Notes under the pieces: model-generated
What the model saw: the letters and a program-made list of their open reading frames with translations, nothing else
What the model was told of the DNA's origin: nothing
The model's database searches: none
Translations under genes and position numbers: made by a program
In this document: in pieces, positions 1 to 5,809 of the stretch
Numbering within the stretch: position 1 is the first letter of the stretch
Layout of the letters: the number at the start of each line of letters is the position of its first letter
NCBI GenBank assembly: GCA_964371695.1
Contig: CAYJOG010000201.1
Span: forward strand, 1 to 5,809
Direction of reading: 5' to 3'
DNA from: CAYJOG01 sp964371695 [NCBI: uncultured bacterium]
GTDB taxonomy: Bacteria > CAYJOG01
DNA length: 5,809 bases

Positions 1-7
1 GCACCGG

Positions 8-1255
8 TCAGTCCAGCCCCTGCTCCTGACGCATCAGGTCCGACAGGGTTTCGCGGCGGCGGATGAGGCGGTGTTTACCCCCCGACACCATCACCTCGGC
101 GGGGCGGGGGCGGGTGTTGTAGTTGCTGGCCATGGCCATGCCATAGGCCCCGGCGCTCATCAGCGCCAGCAGGTCGCCTTCTTTCACCGGCGGCAGGGCA
201 CGCGCGTGGGCCAGCACGTCGCCTGTTTCACACACCGGCCCCACCACTTCGCTCACGATTGTTTTCGCCCTGGATTTCACCACCGGCGCCACCTCGTGAA
301 AGGCGTCATACAGGGCGGGACGCATGAGGTCGTTCATGGCGGCGTCCACGATGACAAAATGCTTGCCCCCCTGCTTGGTATAAAGCACCTGCGTGAGCAG
401 GATGCCCGCGTTGCCCGCCATGGAGCGCCCCGGCTCCATGAGCAGCCGCAGGCCCAGGGGCTTGACGATGGGCACGATGGCCTTGGCAAAAGCACTGAAG
501 GCAGGCGGTTTGTCGGTGGCGCGGTAACGGATGCCAAAACCTCCGCCCAGGTTGAAGGTGTGCAGGGAGTGACCGGCTTTTTCGGCCAGCGGCACGAGGG
601 TGGCGGTTTTTTCCACTGCCGCCGCATAGGGCGATGGGTCCAGCAACTGGCTGCCGATGTGGCAGTGCAAACCCCACAGCCGCAAATGCCGGAATGCCGC
701 GAACTTGCCGATGATGTCGCGGGCGGCTTCAAACGGAATGCCGAACTTGCTCTCTTTGTGGCCGGTGGAAATTTTGGCGTGGGTCTTGGCCTTTATGTCC
801 GGGTTTACCCGCAGGGCCACGCGGGTGATTTTTTTGAGGCTGGCGGCGACTTCGTTGAGGTGGGTGAGTTCGGCGATGGATTCGGCGTTGAACATGAGGA
901 TGTTCTTTTTGATGCCCAGGGCCATTTCTTCACGACTTTTGCCCACACCCGCGAACACGATTTTCTCGGCGGGCACACCGGCCTTCAGCGCCCGCACCAG
1001 TTCGCCGCCGCTCACCACGTCGGCCCCCGCACCCTCCTGCGCCAGCAGGCTGATCACCGAGAGATTGCTGTTGGTTTTTACGCTGTAACAGATGAGGTGT
1101 TCAATGCCAGAAAAGGCTTTGTCCAGCGAGTGGAAGTGCTCCAGAAAAGCCGATTCGCTGTAGACATAAAGCGGTGTGCCATAGGTTTTGGCCAGGGTTT
1201 TAAGAGAAACCTTTTCGGCGTGAAGGGTGTTGTTTTGATAAGGGAAGGCGTCCAT
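8..1255 (-). CDS. lysA: diaminopimelate decarboxylase (LysA), complete
   Basis: Decarboxylates meso-diaminopimelate to L-lysine, the final step of the DAP pathway, as a cytosolic PLP enzyme. The 415-residue product has the usual family length and the expected order of fold-type III motifs: PLP-binding Lys60 in C-Y-S-V-K-T-N-S-N, the HIGSQ motif at 199-203, the glycine loop GGGFG at 237-241, EPGR at 274-277 (phosphate and substrate contacts), the C-E-T-G-D dyad motif at 342-346 contributed across the dimer, and A-Y-G at 370-372 near the C terminus. The reading frame stays open upstream to 1813, but the start at 1255 is chosen because homologues begin at this point (M-D-A-F-P-Y-Q, then the L-H-A-E segment) and because AGGAG lies 6 nt upstream. 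The upstream extension overlaps the preceding gene and has no LysA similarity. The gene follows the membrane protein gene by 55 bp on the same strand, suggesting one transcript. Identification is secure. Confidence 0.97.
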   Translation of the reverse strand: MDAFPYQNNTLHAEKVSLKTLAKTYGTPLYVYSESAFLEHFHSLDKAFSGIEHLICYSVKTNSNLSVISLLAQEGAGADVVSGGELVRALKAGVPAEKIVFAGVGKSREEMALGIKKNILMFNAESIAELTHLNEVAASLKKITRVALRVNPDIKAKTHAKISTGHKESKFGIPFEAARDIIGKFAAFRHLRLWGLHCHIGSQLLDPSPYAAAVEKTATLVPLAEKAGHSLHTFNLGGGFGIRYRATDKPPAFSAFAKAIVPIVKPLGLRLLMEPGRSMAGNAGILLTQVLYTKQGGKHFVIVDAAMNDLMRPALYDAFHEVAPVVKSRAKTIVSEVVGPVCETGDVLAHARALPPVKEGDLLALMSAGAYGMAMASNYNTRPRPAEVMVSGGKHRLIRRRETLSDLMRQEQGLD

Positions 1256-1261
1256 GGATAA

Positions 1262-1266
1262 CTCCT
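1262..1266 (-). promoter_or_regulatory. Shine-Dalgarno site of lysA
   Basis: The minus strand reads AGGAG, then TTATCC, then ATG. The 6-nt spacing is near optimal and decides the start at 1255 over the much longer upstream open frame, including an in-frame ATG a few codons upstream that lies before this site. Confidence 0.8.
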
Positions 1267-1310
1267 GCATCAGTGTGAAGCGCGGCACAGCCGCGAGGCG
1301 AGCCATGTTA

Positions 1311-3449
1311 TCAGCGCCCTTCTGTGGCTGGCGCCGAAAAGGGATAAAACCCGGTTTCCAGTTCCCGTTCGTCCCACAGGCCCTTTTGCCACCACAGGCG
1401 GGGGTGAACTGGGAGCGTGGTGCGGAGGGCCCCCCGGCCCAGCCGCTTGCGCCAACGAACGCAGCGTTCGTCCTGCCCCCGTTGGTTTTCATAACAGGCA
1501 GGGCCGAGATAGAGCCAGCCCTGGCGGGGTTCTTCGCCAGGGGTGAGCACCCGCAGCGTGCAGTTTTGCGGCGGCCACGAAAGGGGCCACAGAGGCCGGG
1601 CGGCGTAGGCGGTGGACTCGTGCAGCGCCCCCCGACCCGGCAACCCGGCCAGCAGAAAAACCGTGCAGCGCGGCCCCAGGCGAGGTGAGGTTTGGCGCAG
1701 CCAGCGCCAGTGTCGGGTCTGCAAATCACTGTTGGGAGAAAGGGCCTGAAACCAGGACAGCCAGGCCGCCGCCAGCAACACCACAACCCCGGCCAGCGCC
1801 TTTTTATTTCCACTTGGCCAGCCCACCGCCAAGGCCATCACCAGCAGCGGAAAAAACACCATGGCGTAACGCAGGTTGCCCAGCAGGGCATTGCCCGCGC
1901 CGTGGCTGCTGAGCAAAACCGCCAGCAAAAATGCCCCTGCCAACGCCCCCCACGCCGCTGCCTTTTTTGCCTGCGCTCCAAACCACAAAGCCGCCCCCCA
2001 CCACAACAACCAGGGCCAGGCGGGCGCGCCCGGCGGGCCGCTCAGTGTCAGACCCAGAAACTCACGCAACACGGGCCAGCCCTGCTGCGAGAGATTCACG
2101 TCACCCGCCATGTTCACGGCCTTGTGCCAGAAGCCGGCCACGAGCCAGGGCGTGTGCAGCGCTGCCGCCAGCAAAAAAGCCCACAGGGTGTCGCGCCCTC
2201 TGCGCAAAAACAGCAGCGGCCACAACAGCATCAGTTCGGGCCGCTGCTGGGCCATCCACCAGGCGCACAGGCCCACCAGCGCCCAACGGCCTATTGGGTC
2301 CTGTTTTAAAAGTCCATCGTGGACTTTTAAAACCCAACGCCATCGGGGGCAAAGCCCCCTTGGCGTGGCGAAAACCTGCGCTTTTTCAAAGCTCCGGTTT
2401 TCGGGCGCGGGCATCCATGCCCGCGAGAGCCTGTCCAAAGTGGACCATTTTTCACATGGCCCACTTTTAAAACCGGCTCTCAGCGTCAAACTCAAAACAA
2501 ACAGCCCCACACCCGCCATGGCGGCAGCGGTGTCGGCATCGGCTTTGGCATAAAAAACCGCCCAGGGGTGCAGGCCCATCAGGGCCAGCGCACAACACCC
2601 GGCCCGTGGGCCTGTCCACCGCCACACCCCCAGCCCCATGGCCAACGCCCCCAACACACCCAGCACACAGTTGAGGTTCCAGAACAAATCCATGGAAGGC
2701 GGCAGCACCTGCATCAACCACCACAACGGGGCTTTCACACCCGGCGGGTAATAACCCCACACCAGCGGCAGCGAGCGGGCGTCTTCCACACGCCAGGGGC
2801 CGTGGAACAACTCATCGGCCACCACACCCGGCCCCAGGCGCAGCAACACCGACAGCAACAACAGCACAACAAAAATGCGCCGTTCGGTGGTGGGCTGGAC
2901 CCGCCACCAACGCCAGACCGCCGGGGCGTAAAACAACAACAGCCACCCAAGGGCCGCCACACCAACAATCGCCACAAGGTCGGCCATCTTCACCCACGGA
3001 CTGACCGGCTGACGATGCCGTGGGCTGAGGGCAACACCTGCCCCGACCAGCGACTGCCACTGGGCCAACAGATTTTTATCTGGCACGCAGGGGAGTCTGT
3101 TTTTCCACTGGCCTTTGTCGCGCTGCTTCAGCCAGACCAGCACGCCGCTGGCCAGATTTTGAAGCGCCTTTTCCTGCGCCGCCGTGATGTGGTCGGGTTT
3201 GACATAGGCCACCGAAAACGACGGCGTGTGACCAAAGCCCGGCAGGTTTGGGGGCCGCAGCATGAGGCTGGATTGTTGTTCACTCCGCCCATAAACCAGT
3301 TCAAAGGCGTCTTCGTGGCAGAGGGTCTGTTGCAAGGTCCACCCGCCTGTTTCAGGGGGAGAAAATGCATCCTCCGCCAGTGCCCCGCGCCAGTGCAGCA
3401 ACAGGAGGCCCAGGCTGGCCAGCCAGAACAAATACCTTCTCCGTATCAA
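1311..3449 (-). CDS. polytopic membrane protein with periplasmic N-terminal domain, GT-C glycosyltransferase-like, carrying an in-frame 57-residue palindromic-element insert
   Basis: Function not established. The 712-residue protein begins with a signal-like segment (three Arg, then a hydrophobic core, ending G-A-L-A before Glu26). A soluble, probably periplasmic region follows, to about residue 155, with Cys44 and Cys121 as a possible disulfide. Hydrophobic helices lie near 157-176, 190-206, 258-275, 283-300 and 305-324, with more between about 387 and 580, then a soluble C-terminal tail of about 110 residues. An acidic pair (Asp212-Glu213) just after a helix and the later Y-A-K-A-D-A-D-T stretch recall GT-C enzymes of the ArnT/PMT type, which move sugars from polyprenyl carriers; this is a topology-based inference. 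Residues 327-383 are encoded by the 2303-2473 element and look foreign (hydrophilic, Arg/Lys/Pro rich). The start at 3449 is TTG without a clear ribosome site but gives a proper positively charged signal n-region; a TTG at 3431 with GGAG upstream is the alternative (706 residues). Probably co-transcribed with lysA. Confidence 0.78.
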   Translation of the reverse strand: MIRRRYLFWLASLGLLLLHWRGALAEDAFSPPETGGWTLQQTLCHEDAFELVYGRSEQQSSLMLRPPNLPGFGHTPSFSVAYVKPDHITAAQEKALQNLASGVLVWLKQRDKGQWKNRLPCVPDKNLLAQWQSLVGAGVALSPRHRQPVSPWVKMADLVAIVGVAALGWLLLFYAPAVWRWWRVQPTTERRIFVVLLLLSVLLRLGPGVVADELFHGPWRVEDARSLPLVWGYYPPGVKAPLWWLMQVLPPSMDLFWNLNCVLGVLGALAMGLGVWRWTGPRAGCCALALMGLHPWAVFYAKADADTAAAMAGVGLFVLSLTLRAGFKSGPCEKWSTLDRLSRAWMPAPENRSFEKAQVFATPRGLCPRWRWVLKVHDGLLKQDPIGRWALVGLCAWWMAQQRPELMLLWPLLFLRRGRDTLWAFLLAAALHTPWLVAGFWHKAVNMAGDVNLSQQGWPVLREFLGLTLSGPPGAPAWPWLLWWGAALWFGAQAKKAAAWGALAGAFLLAVLLSSHGAGNALLGNLRYAMVFFPLLVMALAVGWPSGNKKALAGVVVLLAAAWLSWFQALSPNSDLQTRHWRWLRQTSPRLGPRCTVFLLAGLPGRGALHESTAYAARPLWPLSWPPQNCTLRVLTPGEEPRQGWLYLGPACYENQRGQDERCVRWRKRLGRGALRTTLPVHPRLWWQKGLWDERELETGFYPFSAPATEGR
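2303..2473. repeat. 171-bp palindromic element inserted in frame in the membrane protein gene
   Basis: The ends are perfect 11-bp inverted repeats: GTTTTAAAAGT at 2303-2313 and ACTTTTAAAAC at 2463-2473. Between them the DNA is a chain of hairpins: H1 2303-2316 with 2320-2333 (14 bp perfect, loop TCG); H2 2338-2342 plus 2345-2350 with 2354-2359 plus 2361-2365 (loop AAA); H3 2369-2376 with 2396-2403, enclosing GCTTT/AAAGC at 2380-2392; H4 2406-2414 with 2417-2425 (9 bp perfect); H5 2437-2448 with 2456-2467 (12 bp, one mismatch). There is no transposase and no obvious target-site duplication, so it would be non-autonomous. The length is 57 codons, and the host gene frame runs through without a stop. 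Joining the flanks in silico gives a continuous R-A-E-D-P-I-G-R-W loop. It resembles the concept of Rickettsia palindromic elements; no family can be assigned from one copy. Confidence 0.8.
3439..3442 (-). promoter_or_regulatory. possible Shine-Dalgarno site for an alternative start of the membrane protein
   Basis: GGAG on the minus strand, 7 nt before a TTG at 3431. If used, the protein would begin six residues later and lose the three arginines that normally begin a signal peptide. For that reason the upstream TTG at 3449 was preferred, although it has no purine-rich site of its own. Confidence 0.3.
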
Positions 3450-3514
3450 CGTGGTTTTCAGGGTGACACAGCCCCCTGCCCATACCCGCTAACTTTTTAG
3501 CTTTACAGGCCGGA

Positions 3515-3665
3515 TGTTCCCTCTCCCCCTTGGGGAGAGGGTGGTTCGTAGGACCGGGTGAGGGGCGAAATATAACCACCACCAATAAAAATTTGGTTTT
3601 GTTTTTTTGCTTTGCCCCTCACCCGGCGCTCCGCGCCACCCTCCCCCCACTGGGGGGAGGGAACA
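3515..3665. repeat. intergenic MITE-like imperfect inverted repeat
   Basis: Two arms, 3515-3570 and 3611-3665, are reverse complements at about 46 of 56 aligned positions with a single gap, separated by about 40 bp of AT-rich DNA. Each arm carries its own hairpin at the outer end: 3519-3528 with 3532-3541 (10 bp, loop CTT) and 3639-3648 with 3652-3661 (10 bp, loop ACT). The right arm has an additional GGCGC/GCGCC hairpin at 3625-3637. The composition (C-rich then G-rich blocks, and GGGTGAGGGG or its complement) matches a style of intergenic palindrome common in proteobacterial chromosomes. It fills most of the 277-bp space between two minus-strand genes. A transcript across it would fold strongly and might attenuate or separate the upstream flavoprotein gene from the membrane protein-lysA pair, but no U-tract follows the hairpins on the minus strand, so it is not called a terminator. 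A short hairpin (3488-3492 with 3497-3501) lies just outside it. Confidence 0.75.
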
Positions 3666-3726
3666 ATGTTCTCCTTTTGAAAAAAGTCGGCCGTCAGAAA
3701 CCCCCTGCCCCAAGCACAAAAATGTG

Positions 3727-5442
3727 TCACCACTTCAGCACATTCATGCGGCGCAGGTCCGACAAAATGCTGATCACCTGCCGCAGGGAATGTTCCTTGT
3801 CCGCGTCGGGGCGGCCATGGAGCCGGTGCAGCGCCGACGCCAGTTCCGCCACCGTGCGCTGACCATCCACCAATGGCACCCACTGCACCAGTTCGGGTGT
3901 CAGAAGGCGCTCGAAACGAGGCAATCCTTTTGGCGCCGGGCGAAAGGTGAGCCGCTTGACCTCTATCATGCGCCCCTTGCCGCGCTCAAGCATGGCGCCG
4001 GGGCAGAGCACCGGTTGAGACAAAAAAACCGGCCGCGCCCTCAGGCCGGGGGTTTCCAGGCGGTCCACCAGGCGGCCCATCAGCCGCTCGGCCACGTGCC
4101 CGGCAATGCGCTGGCCAAAAAACTCGACGTCGCCGGTGTAGCTTTGGGTGTGAAACGCCTCACCGCCGGTGAAGCCCGTGATGAGTGTGATGAACGCCTC
4201 GCGGTCGGTGGCGCCTTTCACCCGCGTAGCCGAAAGCCAACGGGTGGCGTTTTCCCACCAACCAGGAACCGACGCGTTGTTGCGATACCAGTAACGGGCC
4301 ATTTGCCGGTACACCGCCAGCATCTCGCGGTAATACCGTGAATATTCCCGCCAGAAAAATGTCCCTTTGGCCGCCCCCAGGTCGCGGGTGGTGAGCCAGG
4401 TGTTGGCCGCCAGATAACCCGCCACGTGGGCAAAGTGAACGCCCGTGGTGAGAATGGGGTCTACAAAACCCGCAGCGTCGCCGCAAAGCACCCAACCCGG
4501 CCCGGCCATGCTGCGCGAGGTATAAGACCAGTCCGCCACAATGTTGATTTCCTTTCCGGTGCCCTGGAAGCTTTTCAGCCGCTTCGCCCCTTTCAGAAAA
4601 CCCTTCAGTTCCGGCGTTTGGGCCAGGGCTTCTTCATAAAGGGCGGCGGCGTGTTGGGCGGTGACGTCGCCCACAAAACGCCGGGGCATCACCAGCCCCA
4701 CCGAAATGATTTCCTGGCTCAGGGGAATGTTCCACACCCAGCCGTTTTTCACCGAGCAGACAAAAATGTGGCTGTAATCGGGATGGCGCGTGTAATAAGG
4801 AGACCAGCCCTTGCCCTGGTAATAGGCATAAATCGCCACGTTGTTCAGGTTGTTGTCCATCTGGCGCAGGTTGCGCGCACGGGACACTTGGCTGTTCAGA
4901 CCGGTGCAGTCGGCGGTAAGGCGGGCGCGGATTTCACGCCGGTTGTTTTTTTCATCTTCCACCACCGCCCCGGTCAGGCGTTTGCCCTCCCAAATCAGGT
5001 CCACCACCTTCACGCCGTGAAACACGCTGGCCCCCAGGGATTGGGCGTGATCCAGCAATATCTTGTCGTAACGGCTTCTGTCCACCTGAAAGGCATAGGG
5101 CCAGTTTTTGAGGTCCGCGTCGGCAGGGGGCATGTTTTCCAGATCCGCAAAGTTCACCGACCACGGCTCCCTACTCTGTCCCCAGATATAAGTCGCCCCC
5201 ACTTTTTTCAAAAAGCCACCCTGCTCGATGGCACCATACACGCCTATCTCCTTCAATATCCGCGTGGTGTCCAGCAGCATGGATTCGCCGATGCGATGAC
5301 GGGGAAACTTTTCTTTTTCCACAATCACCACGGGGGTTTCCGGCGCGTGGGTGAGCAGTGTGCTGGCCAGCGTGGAGCCGGCAGGCCCCCCGCCCAGCAC
5401 GAGCACCTCTGTCTGTGAGGGTAATTTCGAGAAAGAGGCCAT
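3727..5442 (-). CDS. flavin-dependent halogenase-like FAD oxidoreductase with C-terminal extension
   Basis: 571 residues. The N-terminal FAD-binding Rossmann motif G-G-G-P-A-G is at 17-22 and the R-I-G-E-S segment at 50-54. G-F-L-K-K-V-G at 76-82, followed by W-G at 87-88, places Lys79/Lys80 where variant halogenases such as CmlS and CndH carry the lysine implicated in handling hypohalous acid. The halogenase signature WxWxIP is present at 235-240, and the second FAD motif G-D-A-A-G-F-V-D-P at 321-329 is followed by T-T-G-V-H, where halogenases more often have Ser first. These features favour a halogenase or close relative acting on a phenolic, pyrrolic or carrier-bound substrate over a geranylgeranyl reductase; activity and substrate are unknown. 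Residues from about 485 to 571 extend past the usual catalytic core and end in a small helical region with D-G-Q-R-T-V-A-E-L at 526-534, reminiscent of PqqD-like winged-helix domains (tentative). The ATG start at 5442 has no clear Shine-Dalgarno; a TTG at 5487 is possible but adds 15 residues before the Rossmann strand. Divergent from the lipoprotein gene; no carrier protein or flavin reductase is visible nearby. Confidence 0.88.
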   Translation of the reverse strand: MASFSKLPSQTEVLVLGGGPAGSTLASTLLTHAPETPVVIVEKEKFPRHRIGESMLLDTTRILKEIGVYGAIEQGGFLKKVGATYIWGQSREPWSVNFADLENMPPADADLKNWPYAFQVDRSRYDKILLDHAQSLGASVFHGVKVVDLIWEGKRLTGAVVEDEKNNRREIRARLTADCTGLNSQVSRARNLRQMDNNLNNVAIYAYYQGKGWSPYYTRHPDYSHIFVCSVKNGWVWNIPLSQEIISVGLVMPRRFVGDVTAQHAAALYEEALAQTPELKGFLKGAKRLKSFQGTGKEINIVADWSYTSRSMAGPGWVLCGDAAGFVDPILTTGVHFAHVAGYLAANTWLTTRDLGAAKGTFFWREYSRYYREMLAVYRQMARYWYRNNASVPGWWENATRWLSATRVKGATDREAFITLITGFTGGEAFHTQSYTGDVEFFGQRIAGHVAERLMGRLVDRLETPGLRARPVFLSQPVLCPGAMLERGKGRMIEVKRLTFRPAPKGLPRFERLLTPELVQWVPLVDGQRTVAELASALHRLHGRPDADKEHSLRQVISILSDLRRMNVLKW

Positions 5443-5495
5443 GGGTAATTTTGACCCGTGGCTGTGCAAAAACAAAGGTCTCCCCAACCGCCGCC

Positions 5496-5501
5496 TATAA
5501 T
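5496..5501 (+). promoter_or_regulatory. candidate -10 box of the lipoprotein gene
   Basis: Perfect TATAAT in the 66-bp divergent intergenic region. Transcription would be expected to start around 5508-5509, which coincides with the GTG start codon at 5509. No convincing -35 hexamer lies 16-18 bp upstream; a TTGACC at 5451-5456 is too far away to pair with it. Confidence 0.45.
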
Positions 5502-5508
5502 CTTTGGC

Positions 5509-5809
5509 GTGTTCTCACGCTGGCTGTTGCCGTTGATCCTCACACTGGGCGTCTGCACCACGGGCTGCGCGCAAAAAAGCCCGCCGGGGGGCGACACCCC
5601 TGCCGCCACCGGCCTGCCCACCCAGACCCCCAAACAGGCCCCCCTGCCCCTGAGCAGTTCCATTGATTTGGGCCGCGTGAGCATTCCGGGCATTCCCCAG
5701 CTTCAGCCGGTCTGGAAAATCTCCAAAAAGAAAATGCCCCACTTTGTGCGGGGCGTGGTGCGATATACCCATGGGGGGAAAGAAAAAGAAGGCGACTTCT
5801 GGCTGGACC
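5509..5809 (+). CDS. probable exported lipoprotein of unknown function, 3' end outside the window
   Basis: Not recognised. Starting from the GTG at 5509, 100 codons are visible without a stop. The N terminus reads as a short signal sequence (V/M-F-S-R-W, then L-L-P-L-I-L-T-L) followed by T-T-G-C at 17-20, where Cys20 would be the lipidated residue. The lipobox is imperfect: Thr replaces the usual Leu at -3, and another Cys sits at -4. A Pro/Gly/Thr/Gln-rich linker follows to about residue 50, typical of a tether between membrane anchor and folded domain. The domain begins around S-I-D-L-G-R-V and contains a basic I-S-K-K-K segment and G-V-V-R-Y-T-H. No Shine-Dalgarno precedes the GTG, but a -10 box does, suggesting a leaderless message. 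In-frame GTGs at 5458 and 5464 are less likely because they would place a polar Pro-rich stretch before the signal sequence. Divergent from the flavoprotein gene. Confidence 0.62.
   Translation, partial: MFSRWLLPLILTLGVCTTGCAQKSPPGGDTPAATGLPTQTPKQAPLPLSSSIDLGRVSIPGIPQLQPVWKISKKKMPHFVRGVVRYTHGGKEKEGDFWLD

Noticed and set aside
71-1261. Long plus-strand open frame opposite lysA (396 codons)
   Set aside because: His/Gly/Gln-rich composition typical of the antisense of a GC-rich gene; lysA on the other strand is certain.
1256-1813. Upstream in-frame extension of the lysA reading frame (601 residues in total)
   Set aside because: The added residues are Pro/Arg/Cys-rich, overlap the membrane protein gene in another frame, and resemble nothing in LysA. 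A good Shine-Dalgarno sits before the ATG at 1255.
2282-2350. Short similarity (CCCAACG) just left of and just inside the palindromic element, as a possible target duplication
   Set aside because: The copies are imperfect and one lies inside the element rather than at its right border; no duplication flanks the 11-bp termini.
2568-3500. Long plus-strand open frame opposite the membrane protein gene (310 codons)
   Set aside because: His/Gln/Pro/Arg-rich translation without recognisable motifs, exactly what the antisense of Leu/Trp-rich membrane helices gives.
3560-3600. Promoter for the membrane protein gene within the AT-rich core of the repeat
   Set aside because: A TATATT on the minus strand resembles a -10 box, but no matching -35 hexamer lies at the proper distance.
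3611-3665. Intrinsic terminator for the flavoprotein gene
   Set aside because: Strong stems are present, but on the minus strand they are followed by an A-rich, not T-rich, stretch, so the Rho-independent pattern is not met.
3503-3883. Minus-strand open frames across the intergenic inverted repeat
   Set aside because: Their translations are repeat-derived (Gly/Pro/Glu/Arg-rich) and overlap the 3' end of the flavoprotein gene in another frame.
4426-5418. Long plus-strand open frame opposite the flavoprotein gene (330 codons)
   Set aside because: Antisense shadow of a gene with strong FAD and halogenase motifs; no motif of its own.
5443-5480. Minus-strand promoter for the flavoprotein gene
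   Set aside because: TTGTTT and CAAAAT occur with about 16 bp between them, but both match consensus poorly; too weak to annotate.

Overview
The window looks like chromosomal DNA of a GC-rich Gram-negative bacterium. The LysA sequence, with its S-T-G-H-K-E-S-K-F-G-I stretch, recalls deltaproteobacterial or Myxococcota-like versions, but that placement is a weak inference and no species can be named. The gene set is a lipid-modified-looking exported protein, a polytopic inner-membrane protein with a periplasmic head, a flavoprotein and diaminopimelate decarboxylase.

Layout, right to left on the minus strand: a flavin-dependent halogenase-like oxidoreductase (5442 to 3727); a 277-bp gap filled by a large imperfect inverted repeat (3515-3665); a polytopic membrane protein with a GT-C glycosyltransferase-like look (3449 to 1311); then lysA (1255 to 8), only 55 bp downstream and so probably co-transcribed with the membrane protein gene. 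On the plus strand, divergent from the flavoprotein gene, a probable lipoprotein gene starts at 5509 and runs off the right edge. A consensus TATAAT lies 7 bp before its GTG, so its mRNA may be leaderless.

The most striking feature is inside the membrane protein gene. A 171-bp element (2303-2473) is bounded by perfect 11-bp terminal inverted repeats and made almost wholly of five consecutive hairpins. Its length is exactly 57 codons. The gene reads straight through it, so the protein gains a 57-residue hydrophilic segment in a loop between two membrane helices. Removing it in silico restores a smooth junction. This is the behaviour of a protein-coding palindromic element, analogous in principle to the Rickettsia palindromic elements but of different sequence.

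LysA performs the last step of lysine synthesis. The membrane protein may modify an envelope glycan or lipid. The flavoprotein has the halogenase hallmarks (GxGxxG, GF-x-KK-x-G-x-x-x-WG, WxWxIP, GDAAGFVDP) plus a C-terminal extension that resembles a small PqqD-like winged-helix domain. No direct functional link between these genes can be shown from the sequence. No tRNA, rRNA, CRISPR array, transposase or integrase was seen.
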